This document shows, piece after piece, positions 8,460 to 15,446 of a DNA stretch of 64,000 bases. Every line of letters starts with the position of its first letter. The stretch's first letter is position 1. The DNA is from Succinimonas amylolytica DSM 2873 (lineage in GTDB: Bacteria > Pseudomonadota > Gammaproteobacteria > Enterobacterales > Succinivibrionaceae): contig NZ_KB899636.1 of NCBI RefSeq assembly GCF_000378405.1, forward strand, positions 65,089 through 129,088, written 5' to 3'. Both the position numbers and the translations under genes were made by a program. The notes under the pieces were generated by a model. It did not search any database, had not been told where the DNA came from, and saw nothing but the letters and a program-made list of their open reading frames with translations.

Positions 8460-8603
8460 AAATGCTCCTTATTCCCGCACGGAATTCACCGTTCCGAACT
8501 GCCCCTCAAAATCTCCGCCTCCCGCACCGGACCGCGGAAACGGATATGGTTCTTATCTTGCATACCGCTCTTTACATAGGAAGTTTTCCTTATCATATAA
8601 TAT

Positions 8604-8619
8604 TGTCATGATATTGACA
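8604..8619. promoter_or_regulatory. Inverted repeat TGTCA-N6-TGACA between cheV and flgA
   Basis: A perfect 5+5 inverted repeat in the AT-rich middle of the divergent cheV/flgA spacer, near likely -10/-35 sequences on both strands. It has the form of a dimeric regulator site, but no regulator can be named from sequence. Confidence 0.4.
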
Positions 8620-8651
8620 GTTCCGGTATTTCCAAAGAGTGATTTTATAAA

Positions 8652-9356
8652 ATGGATAACACTTTTTTTAAGTCTCTGGTCTTCCTGACGGCAGTTTCAT
8701 GCTTTGGCGGCATCCCGGAAGACAGCCTTGCAGACAGCGAGTACAATGAGGAGCTTGCCGAAGAGGCCCGGGAATGGCTTGAAGGAGAGCTCACCCTGGA
8801 AGATGGAGAAACTGCCGAGATTTCCGTTGCCTCCGTCCCCAAACGGGACTACCCGATCTGCGAAGGAGTCGTGACATTTTCCGTGGCAGCTGACAAAATC
8901 CGCAAAAACAATTCCATAAAAACAGAATGCAAGAGCGACACCACGCCGTGGCATTTTTACCTCACCGCCAGAGTTATCATAAAAACACCTTTTGTCACCG
9001 TAATCGCCGCCGTGCCAAAAAACAGCATCCTCACCCGAGATAATCTGACCATCGGCTACATGGACAAGGTTCTGAACCGCGGTACCTCCTTTACGGATCC
9101 GGAACTTCTGAACGGCATCAGAACCAAGCGGGATCTCAAACCCGGACAGCCGGTGCTCAGCAATCAGATCTGCGTCATCTGCCAGGGGGATGAAATTGAT
9201 ATCGAGGCCGCCGGAGGAAGTTTCAGCATAAGAACCCGCGGGGAAGCTATGCAGGACGGCTCCTACGGCGACTTTATCAGAGTGAAAAACAGCAAAAGCG
9301 GCAAAACCGTCAAAGCCCGGGTGGTAGACTCCTCCCTGGTAAGAATCGACATGTAG
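8652..9356 (+). CDS. flgA: Flagellar P-ring chaperone FlgA
   Basis: Periplasmic chaperone needed to assemble the FlgI P ring. It is 234 residues long, with a hydrophobic signal-like N-terminus (FFKSLVFLTAVSCFGG) and a C-terminal SAF/FlgA domain (about 110-234) recognisable by PKNSILTRDNL and LKPGQPVLSNQICVICQGDEIDI. The start used has the hydrophobic segment immediately after it. It is followed by a terminator, then by the separately promoted flgM. Position between cheV and flgM matches Vibrio-type clusters. Confidence 0.93.
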   Translation: MDNTFFKSLVFLTAVSCFGGIPEDSLADSEYNEELAEEAREWLEGELTLEDGETAEISVASVPKRDYPICEGVVTFSVAADKIRKNNSIKTECKSDTTPWHFYLTARVIIKTPFVTVIAAVPKNSILTRDNLTIGYMDKVLNRGTSFTDPELLNGIRTKRDLKPGQPVLSNQICVICQGDEIDIEAAGGSFSIRTRGEAMQDGSYGDFIRVKNSKSGKTVKARVVDSSLVRIDM

Positions 9357-9382
9357 CGCCGGAATTTTCCGTCAGCCCCCCG

Positions 9383-9410
9383 TTATCCGGTCTATTCCGG
9401 ATAATGTTTT
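9383..9410 (+). terminator. Intrinsic terminator of flgA
   Basis: TTATCCGG pairs perfectly with CCGGATAA around a six-base loop and is followed by TGTTTT. It separates flgA from the sigma28-driven flgM. Confidence 0.7.
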
Positions 9411-9460
9411 ACGTTTTGCGGCAGCTGTCAAAAAAACTGCCATTTTTCAGAAAAACTCCC

Positions 9461-9487
9461 TAAAGATATTTACGTTCCTGCCGCTAC
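9461..9487 (+). promoter_or_regulatory. Sigma28 (FliA) promoter of flgM
   Basis: TAAAGATA, 11 bases, GCCGCTAC. The FliA consensus is TAAAGTTT-N11-GCCGATAA, so both halves and the spacing fit. It lies about 58 bases before the flgM start. Control of flgM by sigma28 is well known in other motile gammaproteobacteria. Confidence 0.7.
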
Positions 9488-9545
9488 AAGGTCAAGAGAC
9501 AACCCTCATTTTGACCAAACGCCCCCGGGGCTGAGGAGTTATAAA

Positions 9546-9860
9546 ATGTCCATTGATATTATGAACAACCAGAGTCTGTCCGTACAGCGTCAGGTGCAGA
9601 CCGGTTATGTGAAGAACAGCGGGACCGCTTCCAGGACTTCAGAAACGGCAGGCGGCGATAGCGACAACGTAAGAATCACCGACACCGCCCAGACCATGAG
9701 TGCCGCCGCAGCAAGAGCAGAAAAGGCAGACGGCATTGATCCTGCAAAAGTAGAGGCGATCAGAAAGGCTATTGAAAGCGGCAGCTATCATATTGACTTT
9801 GAAAAACTGGCCAGCCATATTCTTTCTAGCGAAAGGGAATTTGCCGAAGCACTTTCCTGA
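9546..9860 (+). CDS. flgM: Anti-sigma28 factor FlgM
   Basis: Binds FliA in the cytoplasm until the hook is complete, then is exported, releasing sigma28 for filament genes. The 104-residue protein has a Ser/Thr/Gln-rich unstructured N-terminus and the conserved C-terminal helices (VEAIRKAIESGSYHIDFEKLASHIL, about residues 70-94). GAGGAG precedes the ATG. It has a sigma28 promoter and a terminator, so it can be made without flgA or flgN. Confidence 0.92.
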   Translation: MSIDIMNNQSLSVQRQVQTGYVKNSGTASRTSETAGGDSDNVRITDTAQTMSAAAARAEKADGIDPAKVEAIRKAIESGSYHIDFEKLASHILSSEREFAEALS

Positions 9861-9880
9861 TTCCCGGAATCCACCGCAAG

Positions 9881-9905
9881 AACCGTGGTTGCCGCCGCGG
9901 TTTTT
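9881..9905 (+). terminator. Intrinsic terminator of flgM
   Basis: AACCGTGG pairs with CCGCGGTT (one G-U) around a short loop, followed by TTT after the stem. It starts 20 bases after the flgM stop and lies about 150 bases before flgN. Confidence 0.65.
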
Positions 9906-10052
9906 GTGTTCACCAGCATTCCCGGATTACTTCCAGAGCCGCAATCCGGAAGTTTTTTTCTTTCAGAAAAATTGCCTCCGGAGTACCATGTACCAGGAAC
10001 GCAGCGTAGCAATTCCGCATATCCGCACAATGGAAATGGAGAACTCAGCAGT

Positions 10053-10478
10053 ATGGCAGAACGCACTATCAGGGAAATTCTTAAAGAACAGGCTCAGCTT
10101 CTGACCCGGCTTGAGGAAGCTCTGGATCAGGAATTCAGCCTCCTCAAGGAGAGAAAAGCCCTGGAGCTCCCGGAACTATCAAAGGTCAAAACCGACATTC
10201 TTCTTAAAATTCAAACCAACGACAGCTCCATAAAAAACCATCCGGAAAAGGATCTCCTGAAAACCGATCTTCTCAGGGCTAAAAACCTGCTTCTGGAGCG
10301 GCTGGCAGAGGTAAAACGAAAAAACGAGGTCAACGGCCGGCTCATTGAACTCAACCTGGCCGCCAGCAGACGGCTGTCATCCTCGCTGGTGCAAATCCGG
10401 GATACCTCTACCGTTACGTATGACGAAAGAGGCAATAAGAACGCTCTGGCCGGACTTCATCTGGACTTCGAGGCCTGA
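10053..10478 (+). CDS. flgN: Flagellar export chaperone FlgN
   Basis: Cytoplasmic chaperone for the hook-filament junction proteins FlgK and FlgL. The start is placed at the ATG at 10053 (141 residues), where GGAG precedes and the FlgN-like helix begins (MAERTIREILKEQAQLLTRL); the open frame extends upstream to 9885, but that part includes the flgM terminator and looks non-coding. The protein is almost entirely charged alpha-helix, as FlgN is. The identification rests on helix pattern, size and position next to flgM. Confidence 0.85.
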   Translation: MAERTIREILKEQAQLLTRLEEALDQEFSLLKERKALELPELSKVKTDILLKIQTNDSSIKNHPEKDLLKTDLLRAKNLLLERLAEVKRKNEVNGRLIELNLAASRRLSSSLVQIRDTSTVTYDERGNKNALAGLHLDFEA

Positions 10479-10526
10479 TTTCCCGGCCAAAACACTCTCT
10501 CGCGGACACTCAGGCAAAACTGGGGG

Positions 10527-10955
10527 CTACAGGGCACCACGCATTTTATAAAGATCATAGATCAGCCTGCTGTCCAGCTCCAGTTCGGTAACGTAGGTGT
10601 TATTAAGAGGATACGACCGGATCACCCGGGCCCCCTTGATAATTCCTGCCGTTCTGGCCCTGAGCTCGTTGTCGGTCTGAATATTGTCCCGCAGATCGGT
10701 ATTCGCAATGAGCTGCTGCCCGAAAACCTGTTCACTGAGCTCCCGGTAAGCATCGAGTTTGGAAGCTCTCATAGCCTGAAGAATCCGATCATCTCCGGTG
10801 GGTCCCGGCTGCCGGGAAATAATGGCATAGCCGGTGGCTCTCATAATCGGATAACGTGACAATTCCTGAACGCCGTTACCATCATAGCCGGAAGAACAGC
10901 CTCCCGCCAGAAAAAGAAGACTCCCCAGGACTGCCGCTATTAATAAAGTTTTCAT
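10527..10955 (-). CDS. flgP: Flagellar outer-membrane lipoprotein FlgP
   Basis: Lipoprotein of the LPP20 family that forms a disc or ring around the distal flagellar motor in Vibrio and Campylobacter and is needed for motility. The signal peptide ends in a lipobox at C20 (FLAGGC). The mature part (142 residues in all) contains the repeated alternating pattern RATGYAIISRQPGP and AGIIKGARVIRSYPLNNTYVTELELD typical of the family. It lies 12 bases downstream of flgO, so the two are co-transcribed. Confidence 0.88.
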   Translation of the reverse strand: MKTLLIAAVLGSLLFLAGGCSSGYDGNGVQELSRYPIMRATGYAIISRQPGPTGDDRILQAMRASKLDAYRELSEQVFGQQLIANTDLRDNIQTDNELRARTAGIIKGARVIRSYPLNNTYVTELELDSRLIYDLYKMRGAL

Positions 10956-10967
10956 ATAGCCCCCTTG

Positions 10968-11945
10968 CTATCGTCTGTCATACTGACTCTGGTTTCTGAC
11001 ATCCCTGATAATGGTATCGTTGTAAATCATGCTGGATGCCGGGTAGATCTCGGGATTTACGCATTTGGCACGGCATGAGGACATTCCGTTGCAGTAGGCA
11101 CAGGGAATGTCAGCATTGCCACGGCTGGTAGCCTCGGCCCCGTTAACCCGCGGCGGAACGCTTTCTGAAGCGGCCGATGCCGGCTTCCCGGAATCCTTCC
11201 TGACTGCCGGTTTTCCTGAAGCCCTGGCTGTTTTACCGGAAGCAGGTGTTGCTCCGGAGGGCTTCCGCGCCGCCGTGGCTTTCCCGGAAGCCGGAGCCCC
11301 CGCGCCACTCCTTTTGTTCGCATTCCCGCCACTCCTGGTCATGGCCGGATCGTATACCGGATGGTCACCACAGGTCCGGGGATACTTGCGATAGCATTCC
11401 GGCAGCTCCTGATAAGGAATAAAGATATCAGATGCCCCCTCAACTACGGAATTTTTCATATTAACCAGCCGGCCGTAAATCATGACTCCGTCATCGTTGC
11501 GGCTCATAGTACCGCTTAAAATGTGAGTTATGTTCGCCTTGCCGGCAAGTTTTTGCCAGTTCCGGCTGTAAATATAGTCACCATTCGGGGTAATCTCCAG
11601 CCAGCCAGTAAGCTTGTATTCCAGAACCCGATAGCCCTGGCGATGCAGTCCGGCCACAAAATACTCCGCCAGCTCCCGCCCCAGCCAGTCAGTATGCTCC
11701 AGCGAAGCCACGTCCACCGGCGTGGCAATAGCCACCCGGGGCTTTTCGCCGGAATCCGGAACTGACCGAACAACCTCTTCCACCAGTCGATCAGCATACG
11801 GCTTGAGTCCTTCATGCGACCGCTGCCGCAGTGCCTGTTCTTCGGCGGCTGGCGGATTCTGCACCGGTGCCGGCGGCGGAGAGGAACAGCCTGTCAGAAC
11901 TGTCAGCATAAACACCGCCACACTGTATAAGAACGCTTTTATCAT
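10968..11945 (-). CDS. flgO: Flagellar outer-membrane lipoprotein FlgO with long C-terminal extension
   Basis: Outer-membrane lipoprotein that works with FlgP and FlgT in Vibrio motility. The start is the ATG at 11945 (325 residues), where a signal peptide with lipobox LTGC (C20) begins; the frame stays open upstream to 13058, but only antisense to flgT. Residues about 45-180 are the FlgO domain (PYADRLVEEVV, LGRELAEYFVAGLHRQGYRVLEY, ITHILSGTMSRNDDGVMIYGRLVN). After about residue 205 there is a low-complexity Ala/Gly/Ser/Lys/Pro stretch, then four cysteines (282, 285, 291, 295). That extension goes well beyond the core domain and its role is unknown. Confidence 0.85.
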   Translation of the reverse strand: MIKAFLYSVAVFMLTVLTGCSSPPPAPVQNPPAAEEQALRQRSHEGLKPYADRLVEEVVRSVPDSGEKPRVAIATPVDVASLEHTDWLGRELAEYFVAGLHRQGYRVLEYKLTGWLEITPNGDYIYSRNWQKLAGKANITHILSGTMSRNDDGVMIYGRLVNMKNSVVEGASDIFIPYQELPECYRKYPRTCGDHPVYDPAMTRSGGNANKRSGAGAPASGKATAARKPSGATPASGKTARASGKPAVRKDSGKPASAASESVPPRVNGAEATSRGNADIPCAYCNGMSSCRAKCVNPEIYPASSMIYNDTIIRDVRNQSQYDRR

Positions 11946-11983
11946 AAATGTAACCTCTGTCCTGTACCGGGAATGATATTTTT

Positions 11984-12011
11984 TTGGCACATCTCCTCTG
12001 GTATGTATAAT
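11984..12011 (+). promoter_or_regulatory. Sigma70-like promoter of flgT
   Basis: TTGGCA (-35), 16 bases, TATAAT (-10, perfect), 43 bases upstream of the flgT ATG. Its -10 overlaps the -10 of a candidate divergent flgO promoter. Confidence 0.65.
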
Positions 12012-12034
12012 GCAATCATTATGCCGGGAGTCAA
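12005..12034 (-). promoter_or_regulatory. Candidate sigma70 promoter of flgO-flgP
   Basis: On the minus strand TTGACT (-35), 18 bases, TTATAC (-10). The -10 occupies almost the same bases as the flgT -10 (12006-12011), so the divergent promoters would exclude each other. Confidence 0.45.
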
Positions 12035-12053
12035 TTTTCAGGAAGCCATCACT

Positions 12054-13220
12054 ATGCTGAAATATATCATTATTCTGCTCTTCCTTTTTCTTGCAGGGAC
12101 CGGAACAGCATTCGCCCAGTGGTTCGAGGCGGAAGGCTCTGCCCAGATCCGCAACGGAGACACTCCGGCTGCCAGACAGGAAGCTATCGACGATGCCATG
12201 CGGCAGGTAATGCTGGAATCGGGATCTTTTATCACCTCCAGCCAGAATGTCAGGGACGGGGTAATCTCCGATGACAGCTTCAATATCGCGGCATCCGGCA
12301 ATATCAGACAGTATATCCTGCTTTCCGAAAAAAAGGACGGCAGCTTCTTCAAAGTAAAAATAAGAGTATTCGTGGACACGGTACAGAATCAGTGTCTGGG
12401 CGCTGCCTGGAAGAAAACCGTTATGCCGGTGCTCTTTACCTACGATTCCGAACAGTTTCAGGAAAGCACGCACGGTCTCCAGGGCATCAATGCCGAAATC
12501 ACCAAGGTGGTTACCAGAACTATTTCCGGATTCGGCGGAGTAATCAGCCGCTCCTTCTATGACAAAAACCTCGGAATTGATCCGCTCCGGCACGCTCCGG
12601 ACAGCAAAAGACTGGACACCACCCTCCGGCAGCTGGCACGGAATTTTGACACCGAATATATTCTGACCGGCGTTATCAGGGATCTCTCCCGTTCCCGGCC
12701 GGACGACGGCTGGCTGAACCGTACCTTCGGAGATGATATCCGGCAATTCGGTGTCAGCTTTTATCTGTTTGACGGACTGACCGGAGAACTGATTTCCGGA
12801 AGTGACTACCGCGGTGCAGCAGAATGGAAGGCTGATTACGGCAGATCCGGGGTACAGAGCCGGGAATTTTGGGATTCCCCATACGGTCAGGAGGTCAGGA
12901 AGGTGCTGGAAAAAGGCACCCGGGAAGCCGCACAAATCGTGGCCTGCCGCCGGCCTCTGGCCCGCATCCTCAAGGTTGATGCCGCTACCGGCAGCGTTCT
13001 CGTCAATCTGGGACGCCAGAACAATCTGAAACAGGGTACCAGATTCTTTATCGATCACCGGGGAATGTTTACTGATAAAGACGGAAATCTCCGCTTTACC
13101 AGCGATCGTGCCAAGACTCCCCTGAAAACAGTTGAAGTTTATGACAGTGCGGCTCTTCTTGTTCCCATCGGCACCGCCAACGGCAACGTGCAGATCGACG
13201 ATATCGCACAGATTGAATAG
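12054..13220 (+). CDS. flgT: Flagellar H-ring protein FlgT
   Basis: Periplasmic protein of the H ring that surrounds the L/P rings in Vibrio and stabilises the stator-associated T ring. The start at 12054 (388 residues) is preceded by AGGAAG and begins a clear signal peptide, predicted cut after A21 (TAFA/QW). The mature start WFEAEGSAQI with ARQEAIDDAMRQVMLESG is the FlgT N-terminal domain. The middle has the TolB-like region (DTEYILTGVIRDLS) and the end an SH3-like tail (GSVLVNLGRQNNLKQGTRF). It is divergent from flgO-flgP, as in Vibrio. Confidence 0.92.
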   Translation: MLKYIIILLFLFLAGTGTAFAQWFEAEGSAQIRNGDTPAARQEAIDDAMRQVMLESGSFITSSQNVRDGVISDDSFNIAASGNIRQYILLSEKKDGSFFKVKIRVFVDTVQNQCLGAAWKKTVMPVLFTYDSEQFQESTHGLQGINAEITKVVTRTISGFGGVISRSFYDKNLGIDPLRHAPDSKRLDTTLRQLARNFDTEYILTGVIRDLSRSRPDDGWLNRTFGDDIRQFGVSFYLFDGLTGELISGSDYRGAAEWKADYGRSGVQSREFWDSPYGQEVRKVLEKGTREAAQIVACRRPLARILKVDAATGSVLVNLGRQNNLKQGTRFFIDHRGMFTDKDGNLRFTSDRAKTPLKTVEVYDSAALLVPIGTANGNVQIDDIAQIE

Positions 13221-13241
13221 GAGCTGAGAAGCATGACAGAA

Positions 13242-13263
13242 CTGCCGGAAACGGTTCCGGCAG
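13242..13263. terminator. Bidirectional hairpin between flgT and zapB-like gene
   Basis: CTGCCGGAA and TTCCGGCAG form a perfect nine-base-pair stem with an ACGG loop between two convergent genes. Neither side has a strong T run, so it is a weak or structural terminator. Confidence 0.5.
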
Positions 13264-13281
13264 CAAAAGAAAACAGAAAAG

Positions 13282-13521
13282 CTACGGAGCCTCCATCCGG
13301 CTCAAAAGGCTCCGGACTCTTTCAGTCCAGTTCTTCTGGTTTTCCATAATACGAAGATTCTCACTCCGGGACTCACTAAGCTCAGACTCAAGAGCGCTCT
13401 TTTCCTCCGAAAGCTTCTTCACCGTCTCCCGGAGTTCATCCCGCTCCTTTTCGGAGGTCTGAAGAGCGGTGATTCGCCCTTCCAGCATATCAAAGAATTC
13501 ATTAATCTCGCCGGTATTCAT
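13282..13521 (-). CDS. ZapB-like coiled-coil protein
   Basis: The 79-residue protein is one continuous coiled coil. Its C-terminus (MENQKNWTERVRSLLSRMEAP) resembles the end of E. coli ZapB, where QQNGWQERLQALLGRMEEV follows a similar coil, and the length is the same (about 80). ZapB stabilises the FtsZ ring through ZapA and MatP. The N-terminus also fits (FDMLEGRITALQT). The start lies only three bases after the stop of the HDOD gene, so the two are co-translated. The function is inferred from resemblance, and short coiled coils can mimic one another. Confidence 0.65.
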   Translation of the reverse strand: MNTGEINEFFDMLEGRITALQTSEKERDELRETVKKLSEEKSALESELSESRSENLRIMENQKNWTERVRSLLSRMEAP

Positions 13522-13524
13522 AGG

Positions 13525-14379
13525 CTATTCCCTCTCATCCACCAGCCCCTGTTCCCGCATCCAGCTCCGAATCCGGGCAACTGACTCCTCATCCGTAAGG
13601 GGAGCGTACGACTCGTCTGGAGTGGCAGGCTCGTGAACGGGAATGCCGTTCGCTTCGGCATATTCGATAAACTGTCTGGCAAAAGCCAGAGAATTGGTAT
13701 AAAACTCCACCGTATTGTCAGGCTCCTGACTCATGACACTTTCGAATGACTTGTCAAACCGCCAGTGTCTGAGAATCGCCGTTCCCAGAGGATACCTGAT
13801 TTTATCGGCCGCAGCCCTGAGGGCATCGTACTCCAGACTGTAGCTCTTCCCCTGGGCCAGAACATAGGTGTCCACTTCTACCAGAAACGGCAGATATCCG
13901 ATATTAAGAAGAGCACTGGCCAGCACCACGTAGTCAAAAACCAGATTCGGCATGATTCCGTAGCGGAGACTGCAAATCGTCAGGGCATAGGAGCAGATCA
14001 TAAAGCCCCGGGCCAGCTCGGCATGGCAGTATCTGACAACCACCGGGTTCCGAAAATAAAAGCTCTGTTCAATAGCCAAAGCCAGCGCCATGGACACCGT
14101 ACTGTTCAGCCCGATACGGCTTATGGCAGCCGGAAGAGACGTAATAGTGGTTCCGGGATTGGAATACCGCAAAGTCTGAGACATTCTGATAACCTGTGCG
14201 GTAACTCCGGTATCGGAACCAATCACCCGGGCCAGCTCTTTGGTAGTAAGATTCGGGTTCCCGACAAGACGGCTCAGCTTGCTGACCAGCTCCGGCATGG
14301 CCGGGATCATCAGATTGTCATTTTTCAGAGAAGCCGCAAGTCGGTTGACAAGCATATCCAAATCAGAAGTAGATGCCAT
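13525..14379 (-). CDS. HDOD-domain protein
   Basis: Contains an HDOD domain, the non-catalytic relative of HD phosphohydrolases used in signalling and in control of motility or c-di-GMP pathways. The segment PAMPELVSKLSRLVGNPNLTTKELARVIGSDTGVTAQVIRMS followed by LPAAISRIGL is the family core, here at about residues 20-90 of 284. No receiver, EAL or other partner domain is present. The ATG at 14379 (MASTSDLDML, preceded by GAGAG) is preferred to one at 14505 because the extra 42 residues look unlike a domain. It overlaps no neighbour and is coupled to the ZapB-like gene. Confidence 0.85.
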   Translation of the reverse strand: MASTSDLDMLVNRLAASLKNDNLMIPAMPELVSKLSRLVGNPNLTTKELARVIGSDTGVTAQVIRMSQTLRYSNPGTTITSLPAAISRIGLNSTVSMALALAIEQSFYFRNPVVVRYCHAELARGFMICSYALTICSLRYGIMPNLVFDYVVLASALLNIGYLPFLVEVDTYVLAQGKSYSLEYDALRAAADKIRYPLGTAILRHWRFDKSFESVMSQEPDNTVEFYTNSLAFARQFIEYAEANGIPVHEPATPDESYAPLTDEESVARIRSWMREQGLVDERE

Positions 14380-14621
14380 GAAATAATCTCTCAGTAAAAC
14401 ATAATGGTAGCTAGTGGCAGCCGTTCGCAGAATGACTGCATACTTAAATTGCGCTGCTGGAAGCAAAGGATTTACTCTGCGTTTGATCTGCATAGTGTCG
14501 CGCAAAACCGGCTTTCTGTTAGAATAATACTACAAATCAGATTTTTAATTGCTAACAGGGCTCAATTTTCCGGTATTTCCTGAATACAGATGATGATTCC
14601 GCCTTCATAAAAATTAGTACT

Positions 14622-15392
14622 ATGATTATTACAGATGAAATCAAGCACCGCTTCCGGGGAATCCGGGCAGTATACGGAGAAAACGCCTTCCGGAATTTCA
14701 CTGCTGCGCACGTGTTTATTGCCGGCGTCGGCGGAGTAGGATCCTGGTGTGCCGAATCACTGATCCGCTCCGGTATCGGCAAAATCACCATGCTGGACTG
14801 CGACACTATTGAAGACAGTAATTCCAACAGACAGCTTCATACCATGCAGAGCACTCTGGGACAGTTAAAGGCTGCCGTGCTGAAAAACCGGTTTTCGGAC
14901 ATTAACCCCCAGGCCGACCTGCGGATTATCACAGACAGGCTTACCGGCACCGGCATGGCGGAAACAGTTCCTGATGACGCGGATATCTATATTGACGCCA
15001 TTGACGATCTGCCGGCAAAAGCAGCCCTGATTCATCATGTGCACCGCAGGCTTCACAAAAAAATCATTGTCTCCGGCGGGGCCGGCGGTAAAAAAAACGC
15101 CGGACTCCTGAAGACCGCAGACCTGTCAGCCACCTTTAATGATGCCCTGCTTTCACGGCTTCGCAGCCTTCTCCGCAGAGAATACGGCTACCCGGCCGCC
15201 CCGGAGCGCATGGGCATTACCGCCGTGTTCAGCACCGAAAAGGGAGTGTCCGGAAAGGAAGCTTCTCCGGAAGGAACCGATATTCCTGCATTCGGAGCTC
15301 TTATGTGCGTTACCGCTTCTGCGGGACTCCTGACAGGCAGCGAAGTTCTGAAATTTCTGGCAGAAAACCGCCCCCTGAAGGAAAATTACTAG
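14622..15392 (+). CDS. tcdA: tRNA threonylcarbamoyladenosine dehydratase TcdA
   Basis: E1-like (ThiF/MoeB family) enzyme that dehydrates t6A37 in tRNA to cyclic t6A in an ATP-dependent step. The glycine-rich ATP-binding loop GVGGVGSW is at 35-42, followed by LDCDTIEDSNSNRQ (59-71) with the conserved Asp and Asn-Arg. YIDAIDDLPAKAALIHH and SGGAGGKKN are later family motifs. The length of 256 is close to E. coli TcdA (268). It lies 54 bases before the primase-like gene on the same strand; no terminator is seen between them. Confidence 0.92.
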   Translation: MIITDEIKHRFRGIRAVYGENAFRNFTAAHVFIAGVGGVGSWCAESLIRSGIGKITMLDCDTIEDSNSNRQLHTMQSTLGQLKAAVLKNRFSDINPQADLRIITDRLTGTGMAETVPDDADIYIDAIDDLPAKAALIHHVHRRLHKKIIVSGGAGGKKNAGLLKTADLSATFNDALLSRLRSLLRREYGYPAAPERMGITAVFSTEKGVSGKEASPEGTDIPAFGALMCVTASAGLLTGSEVLKFLAENRPLKENY

Positions 15393-15446
15393 CGAAACTT
15401 TTCAGGACTGACCAAAACAACAGCATTACAACGGAGACATATTTAT

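Noticed and set aside
11946-13058. Upstream part of a 696-codon minus-strand frame that ends as FlgO
   Set aside because: The first 371 codons lie antisense to flgT and have no signal peptide or domain; the real start is the ATG at 11945 with a lipobox.
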